From Bradyrhizobium sp. JYMT SZCCT0180 (GTDB lineage: Bacteria > Pseudomonadota > Alphaproteobacteria > Rhizobiales > Xanthobacteraceae): DNA of 64,000 nucleotides. Below the pieces are notes generated by a model that searched no databases, was not told the origin of the DNA, and was given only the letters and a program-made list of their open reading frames with translations. The translations under genes were made by a program, and so were the position numbers. Positions 26,577 through 35,300 of the stretch are shown here, piece by piece; within the stretch, counting starts at the first letter, position 1; every line of letters starts with the position of its first letter. The stretch spans positions 124,001 through 188,000 of the forward strand of contig NZ_JAFCLZ010000003.1 in assembly GCF_018130165.1 (NCBI RefSeq). Reading direction: 5' to 3'.

Positions 26577-27708
26577 ATGCGCGCCGAAATTGAACGCCTC
26601 GTTGAAGAGATCAAGCAGTCAGTCGGGCTGCTGAGGAGGCATCTTTGACGTCGAACAGTCCACGGCACGGCTGGCCGAGCTGAACAAGCTCGCCGAAGAT
26701 CCCACTCTCTGGAACGATCCGCAGAAGGCCCAGAAGCTGATGCAGGAGCGCACCTCGCTGGAGGATGCGCTGCAAGGCATCGGCAAGGTCGAGCGTGAGC
26801 TCAGCGACAATGTCGAGATGATCGAGCTCGGCGAAGCCGAGAACGATGCCGGCGTCGTCACCGAAGCCGAGAACGCGCTGAAGGCGCTGAAAAAGGAAGT
26901 GGCGCGCCGCGAGCTCGAGGCGCTGCTGTCGGGCGAGGCCGACCGGTTCGATTCCTATCTCGAAGTTCATGCCGGCGCGGGCGGCACCGAGAGCCAGGAC
27001 TGGGCCGAGATGCTGCTGCGCATGTATACGCGCTGGGCCGAAAAGCACGGCTTCAAGATCGAGTACCTGGAAGAGACGCAAGGCGAAGAAGCCGGCATCA
27101 AATCCGCCACCATCCAGATCTCGGGCCACAACGCCTATGGCTGGCTCAAGACCGAGGCGGGCGTGCACCGGCTGGTGCGGATATCGCCGTACGATTCCAA
27201 CGCGCGCCGGCACACTTCGTTCTCGTCGGTCGCGATCTTTCCCGTGGTCGACAACAGCATCAAGATCGATATCGCGGAGTCCGACGTGCGCACCGACACC
27301 ATGCGCTCGGGCGGCGCCGGCGGTCAGCACGTCAACAAGACCGAATCCGCCGTGCGGCTGACGCATATTCCGACCGGCGTCGCCGTGGTCTGTCAGGCCG
27401 GCCGTTCGCAGCACAAGAACCGCGCGCAGGCCTGGGACATGTTGCGCGCGCGGCTCTACGAAATCGAGCTGAAGAAGCGCGAGGAACAGGCCGCGGCCGA
27501 TCAGGCCGCCAAGACCGATATCGGCTGGGGCCACCAGATCCGCTCCTACGTGTTGCAGCCCTACCAGATGGTCAAGGATTTGCGCACCGGTGTGCAGACC
27601 TCGGACACGTCGGGCGTGCTCGACGGCGATCTCGATGAGTTCATGGCCGCGACCCTGGCGCAGCGCGCGTTCGGCACCTCGCCCGGTTCGGTCGAGGATG
27701 TGGATTAA
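26577..27708 (+). CDS. prfB: Peptide chain release factor 2, made through a programmed +1 frameshift
   Basis: Terminates translation at UGA and UAA. The first 23 codons (from ATG 26577) end at an in-frame TGA (26646-26648). Reading resumes in the +1 frame at GAC (26647) to the TAA at 27708, giving 376 residues. The slip site and upstream Shine-Dalgarno-like AGGAGG match the classical RF2 autoregulatory element. The GGQ catalytic motif is in [13 protein letters not shown]. The stop-codon recognition loop reads SPY rather than the E. coli SPF. A naive gene call would start at 26740 and lose about 54 residues. Confidence 0.96.
26634..26649 (+). promoter_or_regulatory. RF2 programmed +1 frameshift element
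   Basis: AGG AGG CAT CTT TGA C: an internal Shine-Dalgarno sequence ending three bases before the CTT slip codon, then the UGA stop followed by C. When RF2 is scarce the ribosome pauses at UGA and slips, restoring RF2 synthesis. Confidence 0.95.
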
Positions 27709-27725
27709 CCCATGACAATTTGCCC

Positions 27726-28598
27726 ATGACGACAGTCGCTTTCATCGGCCTCGGTCGCATGGGGCACGGCATGGCGGGCCGCTATCTCGATGCCGGCTTT
27801 TCGGTTGCGATCTGGAATCGCAGCAAGGCAAAGGCCGAGGATCTGATCGCGCGCGGCGCGCGCTGGGCGGGCTCACCGGCGGATGCGGCCGATGGCGCGG
27901 ATGCCGTCGTCACCATGGTCGCCGATGACGGGGCGTCTCGCGCCGTGTGGCTCGGCCAGGATGGCGCGGCCACGAAGATGAAGCCCGGTGCGCTGGCGAT
28001 CGAATGCTCGACGGTGTCGTACCAGCACGCGCTTGATCTGGCGCGCGACCTGCGCGGGCGCGGCCTGATCTACATCGATTGTCCCGTCACCGGCCTGCCG
28101 AGCGCGGCGGCCGCCGGAAAACTGACGCTGCTGGTCGGTGCTGACGCGGCTGATCTCGATCAGGCAAAACTATATCTGGCGCCGATCGGTGACGTGGTCC
28201 GGCACTTTGGTGCGGTCGGTACCGGCACCGTCTTCAAGTTGATCAACAACCTGATGGGCGCGGTGCAGATCGCCAGTCTGGCCGAAGGCATTGCGATGGC
28301 CGAGCAGGCCGGGCTGGACATGAACCTCGTGGCGGAAGCGCTAGCGACCGGCGCGGTCGCGAGCCCGCAGGTGATCCGTCATTCAAAGCGCATGGTGGCA
28401 CGCGACTTCTCCGGTGCGTCGTTCACGGCGGCGCTCCGCCACAAGGATGCGGACTATGCGGTGAAGCTGGCCGAAAGCCTGCTGGCCCGTACGCCGCCAG
28501 TCGGCCGCGCCGCAGTGGAGGCTTACGCCCATGCCACGGCCAAGATGCCCGACGACGACGAAGGCAGGATGATCGAGATCGTGTCGCGCCCGAAATAG
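27726..28598 (+). CDS. NAD(P)-dependent oxidoreductase, 3-hydroxyisobutyrate dehydrogenase family
   Basis: Cytosolic beta-hydroxyacid dehydrogenase of 290 residues. Rossmann motif FIGLGRMGHGMAG at residues 5-17, substrate-binding DCPVTGLPSAAAAGKLTL near 117-134, and the catalytic Lys in GTVFKLINNLMGA near 170. The family includes 3-hydroxyisobutyrate, tartronate semialdehyde and glyoxylate/succinic semialdehyde reductases; which one applies here is not decidable. The ATG at 27726 is used because residues before it are not conserved. It lies only 17 bases after prfB. Confidence 0.9.
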   Translation: MTTVAFIGLGRMGHGMAGRYLDAGFSVAIWNRSKAKAEDLIARGARWAGSPADAADGADAVVTMVADDGASRAVWLGQDGAATKMKPGALAIECSTVSYQHALDLARDLRGRGLIYIDCPVTGLPSAAAAGKLTLLVGADAADLDQAKLYLAPIGDVVRHFGAVGTGTVFKLINNLMGAVQIASLAEGIAMAEQAGLDMNLVAEALATGAVASPQVIRHSKRMVARDFSGASFTAALRHKDADYAVKLAESLLARTPPVGRAAVEAYAHATAKMPDDDEGRMIEIVSRPK

Positions 28599-28678
28599 GC
28601 GCGCCTCCGTTCGGAAATCGGGTGGGAACGACTCCCGAGCCGGAATAGATCTGCAGCAGACGCAGATATGAGCCGTAC

Positions 28679-29608
28679 ATGACCACCGCCGACAACCGGA
28701 TCGACGCCCGCGACTGGTCGCTGCTCGGCGTGCTTTCGATCCTGTGGGGCGGCTCGTTCTTTTTCAACGGCGTGGTGCTGCGCGAATTGCCGCCGCTGAC
28801 ACTGGTGCTGCTGCGCGTGGCGCTGGCCTCAATCATCCTGCTGCCTTTGCTGTGGGTCTACCGGATTGATTTTCCGAAGGGGGTTGCCGGCTGGAAGCCG
28901 TTTTTCGCGATCGGGTTGTTCAACAACGTGTTGCCGTTCTCGCTGATCGTGGCGGGGCAGACGACGATCCCGAGCGGGCTCGCCTCGATCCTCAACGCCA
29001 CCACGCCGTTGTTTACCGTTGTGGTGATGGCGGCGGCCGGCGAGGAGAAGCTGCAGGCGCGGCGGATCGCGGGGGTCGTCGTGGGGTTGATCGGCGTCGT
29101 GATCCTGCGCGGCTGGAGTTTTGACGGCGACGGAGTCTGGAGCGGGCAGGGCATCGGCATCCTGCTCTGCCTCGCCGGTGCGTTCAGCTATGGCTTGTCG
29201 GCGCTATTGGCGCGACGGCTTTTGTCGAACTCGCCGCCGCTGGGGACGGCGACGTTTCAGTTGCTCGCCTCAACCGTCATGATGATGATTGTCGCCGGCT
29301 TCGTCGATCGTCCCTGGCAATTACCGATGCCGGGGCTTGCGACGTGGGGTGCGGTGATCGGTCTGGCCGTCCTGTCGACGGCGCTGGCCTATATCGTGTT
29401 CTTCCAGATCCTGCGCCGCTCCGGCGCCACCAACGTCATGCTGGTGACGCTATTGATTCCGGTCACCGCCATCGTGCTCGGCTATCTGGTGCTGGGCGAA
29501 CAGATTTCGCTGCGCGAGATCGCGGGCGCGCTGGTGATCGGCAGCGCGCTGCTGTTGATCGACGGGCGGGTGCTCGGGTTGTTTCGACGGCCGGCTGCTA
29601 TCGGATAG
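28679..29608 (+). CDS. EamA-family DMT exporter
   Basis: Inner-membrane drug/metabolite transporter of 309 residues with ten hydrophobic helices in two EamA repeats (about 15-140 and 155-300). Typical sequences are LSILWGGSFFFNGVVLRELPP at the start of the first repeat, the Pro-rich loop between helices 3 and 4, and AYIVFFQILRRSGAT in the second repeat. Substrate unknown; family members export amino acids, metabolites or toxic compounds. It starts 80 bases after the dehydrogenase. Confidence 0.9.
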   Translation: MTTADNRIDARDWSLLGVLSILWGGSFFFNGVVLRELPPLTLVLLRVALASIILLPLLWVYRIDFPKGVAGWKPFFAIGLFNNVLPFSLIVAGQTTIPSGLASILNATTPLFTVVVMAAAGEEKLQARRIAGVVVGLIGVVILRGWSFDGDGVWSGQGIGILLCLAGAFSYGLSALLARRLLSNSPPLGTATFQLLASTVMMMIVAGFVDRPWQLPMPGLATWGAVIGLAVLSTALAYIVFFQILRRSGATNVMLVTLLIPVTAIVLGYLVLGEQISLREIAGALVIGSALLLIDGRVLGLFRRPAAIG

Positions 29609-29615
29609 ATGGCGC

Positions 29616-29810
29616 TCAGCCGGCGGGTTCGATGAATTTTTTGTAGATCCAGCGCCTTCCGTCATGACGACGCCAGACCTTGCCGGTCAGCAAGCGTCCG
29701 GTGATGGATCGCCGCGGAATGAAAATCTTCCGCAAGTGCCAGACTTCGGCCCAGGCGGGCTTCGGACTGAGGCTCAATATTCGTAACCGCTCCTGGCTTT
29801 CCGCATGCAT
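29616..29810 (-). CDS. Small basic hypothetical protein
   Basis: A 64-residue frame whose C-terminal half (RRSITGRLLTGKVWRRHDGR and WIYKKFIEPAG) is strongly basic and aromatic, in the style of small conserved Bradyrhizobium proteins. It is convergent with the DMT exporter, ending eight bases after it. The start is uncertain: the first 25 residues look unconserved and there is no clear ribosome site. No function is proposed. The remaining 29811-29968 shows no gene, only an inverted repeat around GCCGGGCGG/CGCCCGACGGC. Confidence 0.5.
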   Translation of the reverse strand: MHAESQERLRILSLSPKPAWAEVWHLRKIFIPRRSITGRLLTGKVWRRHDGRRWIYKKFIEPAG

Positions 29811-29968
29811 GGCGCGCGCTCACGATATAACGAGGCCGCCGGGCGGAATTTGGTCGCCCGACGGCGAAGTTAACAGGGGTTGGAACGGACAAATCGTCCA
29901 CTGCATGCAGGATAGCCCGCGGCGGTCGTGATGCAATTGAAGTCGCTGGTTAAGCTAACCTGTCAACC

Positions 29969-32152
29969 TTACCGGCGGCTCTTCCATTGCGCGAACCAGC
30001 TTGAAAATCTTCCACTGTCGCGCTCGCCGCCGTGCCAGGCGGCATAGACCGCGCCGTTGTCGGCCACCAGCACAACAACGTCGAGGCCCTTGGAACGGCG
30101 CAGCGTGTCGATGGCCTGCTGCGGCGTTTGCGCGATTGGACCGGCGACATTGAAGGACGTGTTGACGGATATCTCGACGCCGACATGACGGCCGAGCGCC
30201 TTCAGATAAGCGTGGGTGAGGGGATCGTCATCCGCATTGACGATTTGGATCCGGCCGGTGCCGTCGGCATGAATCACGGCCGGAATCTTGTCACGCGCGC
30301 CCGGCTTCGATTGCGCCGTCAGCACCATGTAATTGTAGGCGTTGTAACCGGCGTCCGACGCGCCTGGCAGCAGCTCGAAATATTCCCGGGCAGCTTCCAG
30401 CGTTGCGATCGGCGCCAGCGGGCGGATCGCCTCGCGGTATTTGACGCGCTCGTTGAGCCGCTCCCGCGCGTTGGGATCGCAGGGGTTGGCGAGGATCGAG
30501 CGGTGGCCGAGCGCGCGCGGGCCGGTCTCGGCGGCGCCCTGGTACAGCGCAATCACGCCGCTCTGCGCAACCACGAACGCCATCAGGTCGGCGATGGCGT
30601 CGCGCCCATCAGCGGTCGAGATATCGCCGATGCGTTGCGAGTCGATATCATCGGATTCAAGCGCGCTCACAATGGCTTCATTTGTCGGCGGCAGGCCGCA
30701 ATAGAACGCATGCGTCATCGGCGTGCCGCGCGGGGCGCCCGCCAGATGCGCGAACAGCCACGCTGCGCCAATGGTGACGCCGGGATCGCCGGGCACCGGC
30801 GGCACCCACAGATGCAGGCGCGCGTTGCGCTGCTGGGCGCCGGCGAACCAGGCCTCATCGAAATGTTCGAGCAGGCGCATGTTGCCGATCGCGTTCAGCG
30901 CCACGCCGCCGGTGAGCACCAGCCGGCTCGCGCCCGTGATGCGCAACAGGTGATCCGCGACGTGGATCATGGCATCCTCGAACACCAGTTGCGTCGCGGC
31001 GGCCTTGTCGAGGCGATCCTTCGTATCGGGACGGTGATGGATGTCCTCGACGCGCAGCACCGCGTCGGGATTCCAGAGCTGCTCGGGCTTGAGCGGTGGC
31101 CCGAGGACGTCGGTGAGGGCTGCCTTGTAAGGGTTGTCGAACGGGTCGCAATACCAGTTGGCCATCGCACGATTGAGCCTGACTTCGCCGGCTTCGCCGA
31201 AGTGCAGGACGTTTCGCAGCCGCGCGTAATACGGATTTGTCGCGCGGTCCATGTCGCCCCAGGCGGCCGCGCCCATGTAGCGGCCTTCGCTGGAGAGCCA
31301 GGTCCAACCGCCCTGCGTCGAAGATATCACGCTGTAGAACGCGCCCAGTGAATCGAACATGCTGTCGTTGCAGTAGAGCCGGCGCATCCTGCCGTTCTGG
31401 ACGACGTACAGCGAGATCGACCCCTGATCGCCGGTGCCATCGAGCACCGCCACCGCCACCGGCTCGCCGTCGTCGGCGAAGGGCGAGGCCGCATAGGAAA
31501 ACCAGGCATGGTTGTCGTGATGCGGCAGGCAGATCAGCGGCACGCGTTCGGAAAGCCCCAATTGCTTCGCAAGGATCTTCGGCGTGCGCGTCATCTGGTC
31601 GAGACGCCGTCCGTCGAAGCCCGCGGCTTCGGTGGTGCGCAGCAGCTTCAGGCTTTGCGGCACCTCTTCCAGCACCGAGCGTGCCAGTGTTCCGGCCAAT
31701 GTCGGGTAGTCCCAGCTGGTCAGCCAGGCGTCGATATCGCCGATGTCGCGCCCGATGCCGCGCAAGGCTGCAACCATCGCATCGACAGAGGCGTGTGGAT
31801 ATTCCGTCGTGTGCTTGTTGCCGGAAAAACGTTCTTCCTCGTTGTTGAGGATCAGGCGGGGGCCATGGGCCTGCGTCACGTCGACCAGCGCCACGCCTGA
31901 ATTGTGCGTGCCGGGTGCGCCGAGGCCGGCGAGATAGACCGTTTCCCCGCGCGCGAGCTTGTCGCGCACCTGCGCTAGCTTCGCATCGGCGAATTTCGAG
32001 CCGAGCTGGTGAAAGCCGGCCGCGCCAAACGTCTTCGCAGCCAGCCATCGCGCGGCACGGAATCCGCCTGCGGCGAGCTTCGGATGTCGGGGGCCAATGC
32101 GTGTCGTCGGGTTCAATTCCAAGGAAGCCTTGCAAGGGAAACGTGTCGCCAT
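29969..32152 (-). CDS. Carbamoyltransferase (NodU/CmcH family)
   Basis: O-carbamoyltransferase of 727 residues using carbamoyl phosphate and ATP. The N-terminal Kae1-like domain contains GAPGTHNSGVALVD near 78, NEEERFSGNKHTTEYP near 103 and the metal-binding HHDNHAWFSYA near 211. ATP-site motifs DGTGDQGS near 240 and LTGGVALNAIGN near 408 follow. The C-terminal YrdC-like domain has RALGHRSILANP near 568 and NTSFNVAGP near 682. Relatives modify Nod factors, antibiotics or sugars. No Nod or antibiotic genes are adjacent, so the acceptor is unknown. The N-terminal extension of about 65 residues is basic and not part of the family core. Confidence 0.9.
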   Translation of the reverse strand: MATRFPCKASLELNPTTRIGPRHPKLAAGGFRAARWLAAKTFGAAGFHQLGSKFADAKLAQVRDKLARGETVYLAGLGAPGTHNSGVALVDVTQAHGPRLILNNEEERFSGNKHTTEYPHASVDAMVAALRGIGRDIGDIDAWLTSWDYPTLAGTLARSVLEEVPQSLKLLRTTEAAGFDGRRLDQMTRTPKILAKQLGLSERVPLICLPHHDNHAWFSYAASPFADDGEPVAVAVLDGTGDQGSISLYVVQNGRMRRLYCNDSMFDSLGAFYSVISSTQGGWTWLSSEGRYMGAAAWGDMDRATNPYYARLRNVLHFGEAGEVRLNRAMANWYCDPFDNPYKAALTDVLGPPLKPEQLWNPDAVLRVEDIHHRPDTKDRLDKAAATQLVFEDAMIHVADHLLRITGASRLVLTGGVALNAIGNMRLLEHFDEAWFAGAQQRNARLHLWVPPVPGDPGVTIGAAWLFAHLAGAPRGTPMTHAFYCGLPPTNEAIVSALESDDIDSQRIGDISTADGRDAIADLMAFVVAQSGVIALYQGAAETGPRALGHRSILANPCDPNARERLNERVKYREAIRPLAPIATLEAAREYFELLPGASDAGYNAYNYMVLTAQSKPGARDKIPAVIHADGTGRIQIVNADDDPLTHAYLKALGRHVGVEISVNTSFNVAGPIAQTPQQAIDTLRRSKGLDVVVLVADNGAVYAAWHGGERDSGRFSSWFAQWKSRR

Positions 32153-32290
32153 GCATCAATCATAAAAGGCGGCGCGCAACAATGCTGTTTCATCCAGCGG
32201 AATAAGCCGCCGCTTGCCAGCCCGCGCGCGGCTTGCGACACTTTGCCAAAACAATAAACGACATAATAATAAACGACTTGGGAGAGAACG

Positions 32291-33508
32291 ATGACGGCTC
32301 GAATCCGAACCCTGGTTGCCATGACGGCGATCGCCGCGATGACCGCGACCGCAGCCCACGCGCAGAAGAAATACGATCCGGGCGCCTCCGATACCGAAAT
32401 CAAGATCGGCAACATCATGCCCTATAGCGGCCCGGCCTCCGCCTATGGCACCATCGGCAAGGCTCAGGCCGCCTATTTCAACAAGATCAACGCCGAAGGC
32501 GGCATCAACGGCCGCAAGATCAATTTCATCAGTTATGACGACGCCTATAGTCCGCCGAAGGCCGTCGAGCAGGCACGCAAGCTGGTGGAGAGCGACGAGG
32601 TGTTGCTGGTCTTCCAGCCGCTCGGCACGCCGTCGAACTCGGCGATCCAGAAATACATGAATGCGAAGAAAGTCCCGCAGCTTTTCGTGGCGACAGGGGC
32701 CACCAAATTTGGCGATCCGCAGAATTTCCCGTGGACCATGGGCTGGCAGCCAAACTACCAGAGCGAGGGCCGGATCTACGCGGCCTACATCCTGAAGAAT
32801 TATCCGAACGGCAAGATCGCCGCGATCTGGCAAAACGACGACGCCGGCCGGGATCAGATGAAGGGACTGCGCGACGGCCTCGGCGCCAAGGCCAGCATGA
32901 TCATCGCCGACAAATCATACGAGGTTGCCGATCCCACCATCGATTCGCAGATCGTGGCGCTGAAAGATTCCGGCGCCGACATCTTCATGACGTGGGCAGC
33001 GCCCAAGGGTGCGGCGCAGGCAATCCGCAAGGTCGCGGAACTCGGCTGGAAGCCGGTCTACCTGCTCGGCAACGTTTCGACGTCGGTGGCGACCGTGCTC
33101 AAGCCGGCCGGACTGGACAACGCCAAGGGCATTATCTCGACTGCCTACATCAAGGATCCGACCGATCCCGTGTGGAAGGACGATCCCGGCATCAAGGCGT
33201 GGGGCGCCTTCATGGACAAGTATTTTCCGGACGGCGACAAGACCAACAACAACAACGTCTATGGCTATGCGACGGCGCAGACCATGGTCCAGGTGTTGAA
33301 GCAATGCGGCGACAATCTCACGCGCGAGAACGTGATGAAGCAGGCCGCCAGTCTGAAGGGCTTTACCAGCGATGTGCTGCTGCCCGGCATCCAGGTCAAC
33401 ACCGGCCCGAACGATTTCTTTCCGATCGAGCAGATGCAGCTGATGAAGTTCAACGGCGCAAGCTGGGAGCTGTTCGGCGACATCATCGCGGGTGAGGTGG
33501 GGCACTAA
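32291..33508 (+). CDS. Branched-chain amino acid-type ABC transporter substrate-binding protein (LivK-like)
   Basis: Periplasmic binding protein of 405 residues, peripla_BP_6 family. Signal peptide (VAMTAIAAMTATAAHA, cut near residue 24), then NIMPYSGPASAYGTIGKA, the hinge LVESDEVLLVFQPLGTP and NDDAGRDQMKG. A GGGAGAG site precedes the ATG. The AT-rich upstream stretch contains a direct repeat AATAAACGAC at 32253-32262 and 32269-32278. No LivHMGF membrane or ATPase genes are present, so it is an orphan receptor. Ligands of such proteins range from amino acids to aromatic acids and amides. Confidence 0.92.
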   Translation: MTARIRTLVAMTAIAAMTATAAHAQKKYDPGASDTEIKIGNIMPYSGPASAYGTIGKAQAAYFNKINAEGGINGRKINFISYDDAYSPPKAVEQARKLVESDEVLLVFQPLGTPSNSAIQKYMNAKKVPQLFVATGATKFGDPQNFPWTMGWQPNYQSEGRIYAAYILKNYPNGKIAAIWQNDDAGRDQMKGLRDGLGAKASMIIADKSYEVADPTIDSQIVALKDSGADIFMTWAAPKGAAQAIRKVAELGWKPVYLLGNVSTSVATVLKPAGLDNAKGIISTAYIKDPTDPVWKDDPGIKAWGAFMDKYFPDGDKTNNNNVYGYATAQTMVQVLKQCGDNLTRENVMKQAASLKGFTSDVLLPGIQVNTGPNDFFPIEQMQLMKFNGASWELFGDIIAGEVGH

Positions 33509-33522
33509 GCCAGGGGATTGAT

Positions 33523-34545
33523 TCAGCTCATCCTGCGCAAGGTCGAGGACGGCGTCTCGCCGAATTTCCGGCCGTAGGCGTGCGCCATGCGGCTGAGATG
33601 GGTAAATCCGAGATCGAACGCGATCTCCGTGATGCTCTCGCCGGGGCGGGCACTGGTCAGCCGGGCATTGAGGTGCGCCAGCCTGATATCGAGCAGCATC
33701 TGCGATATCGACGTGCCGAAATGGCGGCGGAAGCCGATCTGCAGCGCGCGGATGCCGATGCCGGTGATGTCGGCGAGTTGAGCCAGATCGAGCGGCTCGG
33801 CGGCGTGGGCGTGCAGGCAATCTCGCGCCCGCCGCAACGGTTGCGGCAGCGTTTCAGCGCAGCCGCCGAATACCTGCATCGCTTCGCTCCGGCTGTGATG
33901 CTGACCATGGAGCAGGGCGCCGAGCAGCGCCTCGCGCAGTTCGGCTGCGGCAACCGGTGCCAGGCGGCGGTTTGGTCCGAGACGCTCGGCCAGATCGACC
34001 AGGTCGGCGACCCCTGACTGCAGCTCGCGCCCGCAGGCCTGGTTGAGATCGATCGCCGGCGTAAACTCGACCGCACCCGCCGGCTTGCCCGAAAGCGCTG
34101 CGGCCCGCTGTTCGACCAGCCGCCGGTCCACCAGAAGGATCAGCTGCGCGCAATCGCCGTCCCATGTCATCTGCGTCGGGATCGTCGGGGAAAGCAGCGA
34201 AGCGCGCGTGCCCGGGCTGCTTTCAACCTCGCAGGCCGCGGTGGCTATTCGCGCCGATCCGTGCAGCGGAATCTGCAGCAGAAAGAAGCGATCGAGGCAG
34301 CCGGGATCGATCGATACCGATCCGCCATAGGCGACGTAGTTGATGGAGAACCCGTCGAAGGCGGCGCAATTGTGCAGGGCGTAGAAACCCGGCGCCGACG
34401 GGCGGGTAGGCGTCAGCTCATGGGGACAGAAGATGCGTCCGATCGCCTCGGCGGCGGCATCGACATCGCCGGTCGATACGCGATTGAACGCGGCCAGCCT
34501 CGCGTCTCCTACCCTTTCCGCAACGGCTGCGCCCATCGTCCTCAC
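33523..34545 (-). CDS. AraC-family transcriptional regulator
   Basis: DNA-binding regulator of 340 residues. The N-terminal half (45-190) is an AraC-binding-like beta domain (FFLLQIPLHGSARI). The C-terminal HTH_18 domain (about 235-335) has two helix-turn-helix units, the second with GESITEIAFDLGFTHLSRMAHAYG. The listed start is GTG; an ATG at 34536 is equally possible. It diverges from the cupin-monooxygenase operon and is its likely regulator. The 271-base intergenic region contains a TATAAT at 34571-34576 but no good -35 partner. Confidence 0.9.
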   Translation of the reverse strand: MRTMGAAVAERVGDARLAAFNRVSTGDVDAAAEAIGRIFCPHELTPTRPSAPGFYALHNCAAFDGFSINYVAYGGSVSIDPGCLDRFFLLQIPLHGSARIATAACEVESSPGTRASLLSPTIPTQMTWDGDCAQLILLVDRRLVEQRAAALSGKPAGAVEFTPAIDLNQACGRELQSGVADLVDLAERLGPNRRLAPVAAAELREALLGALLHGQHHSRSEAMQVFGGCAETLPQPLRRARDCLHAHAAEPLDLAQLADITGIGIRALQIGFRRHFGTSISQMLLDIRLAHLNARLTSARPGESITEIAFDLGFTHLSRMAHAYGRKFGETPSSTLRRMS

Positions 34546-34816
34546 ACGGCCTTCGGGTTTGTTTGAACCCTATAATATCTCCGGAGCGGGTGCTTGGAAA
34601 GGCGATTTGGCAGCGGATTGTGCCCGATCGTTGCGCAGCCGGCGACATCAGCGCCACGACGATTCTGCGCCGCAACATCGCCCGCGCCCGTCCAAAAAGA
34701 AATTCTTCGGCGCCGATGGCGGATTCGTTTTGCGGCTAGACGGCCGGGTGGGATCGCCGCAGCCTGCGCAAACAGAACTGATCTTGACCGATCAGCCATC
34801 CAACAGGAGACGGCAC

Positions 34817-35266
34817 ATGGCAGCACTCGAAAAGGGGATTACCGCTGATGGCACCGGCTACGGCGGCGTGACCTGGAATATCCTGGGTCAGGTCTATTTC
34901 CCGAAGGCGGTGACCGATTCCACCTTCGCCTTCGAGACCAACAGCGACCCCGGGCAGTTCGTGCCGGTCCATATCCATCCGACCCAGGATGAGTTCATTC
35001 TGGTGCAGGAAGGCGAACTTGATCTCAAACTCGACGGCGTCTGGGTCAAGGCAAAGGCCGGCGACCTGGTGCGGCTGCCGCGCGGCATTCCGCACGGTTA
35101 CTTCAACAAATCAGACAAGCCGGCGCGCGCGCTGTTCTGGGTGTCGCCGATGCAGAAACTCGAAGCGCTGTTCAACCGGCTGCACAATTTGACCGACCCC
35201 GCGGAGGTGGTCCGGGTTTCCGCCGAGCACGAGGTGAACTTCCTGCCGCCCGAGGCCAACGAATAG
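34817..35266 (+). CDS. Cupin-domain protein
   Basis: Small single-domain cupin of 149 residues. Metal-binding motif 1 is PVHIHPTQDEFILVQEG (His, His, Glu) near residues 50-66, and motif 2 is VRLPRGIPHGYFN near 87. The ATG at 34817 is chosen for its AGGAGA site; the longer upstream frame overlaps the AraC promoter. The enzyme monooxygenase follows 34 bases later in the same direction, so this cupin may be a dioxygenase, isomerase or sensor in the same pathway. Substrate not predictable. Confidence 0.9.
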   Translation: MAALEKGITADGTGYGGVTWNILGQVYFPKAVTDSTFAFETNSDPGQFVPVHIHPTQDEFILVQEGELDLKLDGVWVKAKAGDLVRLPRGIPHGYFNKSDKPARALFWVSPMQKLEALFNRLHNLTDPAEVVRVSAEHEVNFLPPEANE

Positions 35267-35300
35267 CGGCGAGCTTTCACCTCACGACGGAGACAAATCC

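Noticed and set aside
24350..26668. 772-codon open frame antisense to PBP1A
   Set aside because: A high-GC shadow frame: its translation is low in family signatures and rich in Arg/His/Ala, while the plus strand carries every PBP1A motif.
34571..34576. TATAAT as a promoter for the cupin operon
   Set aside because: No acceptable -35 element at 16-18 bases and it is about 240 bases from the cupin start; noted only in passing.
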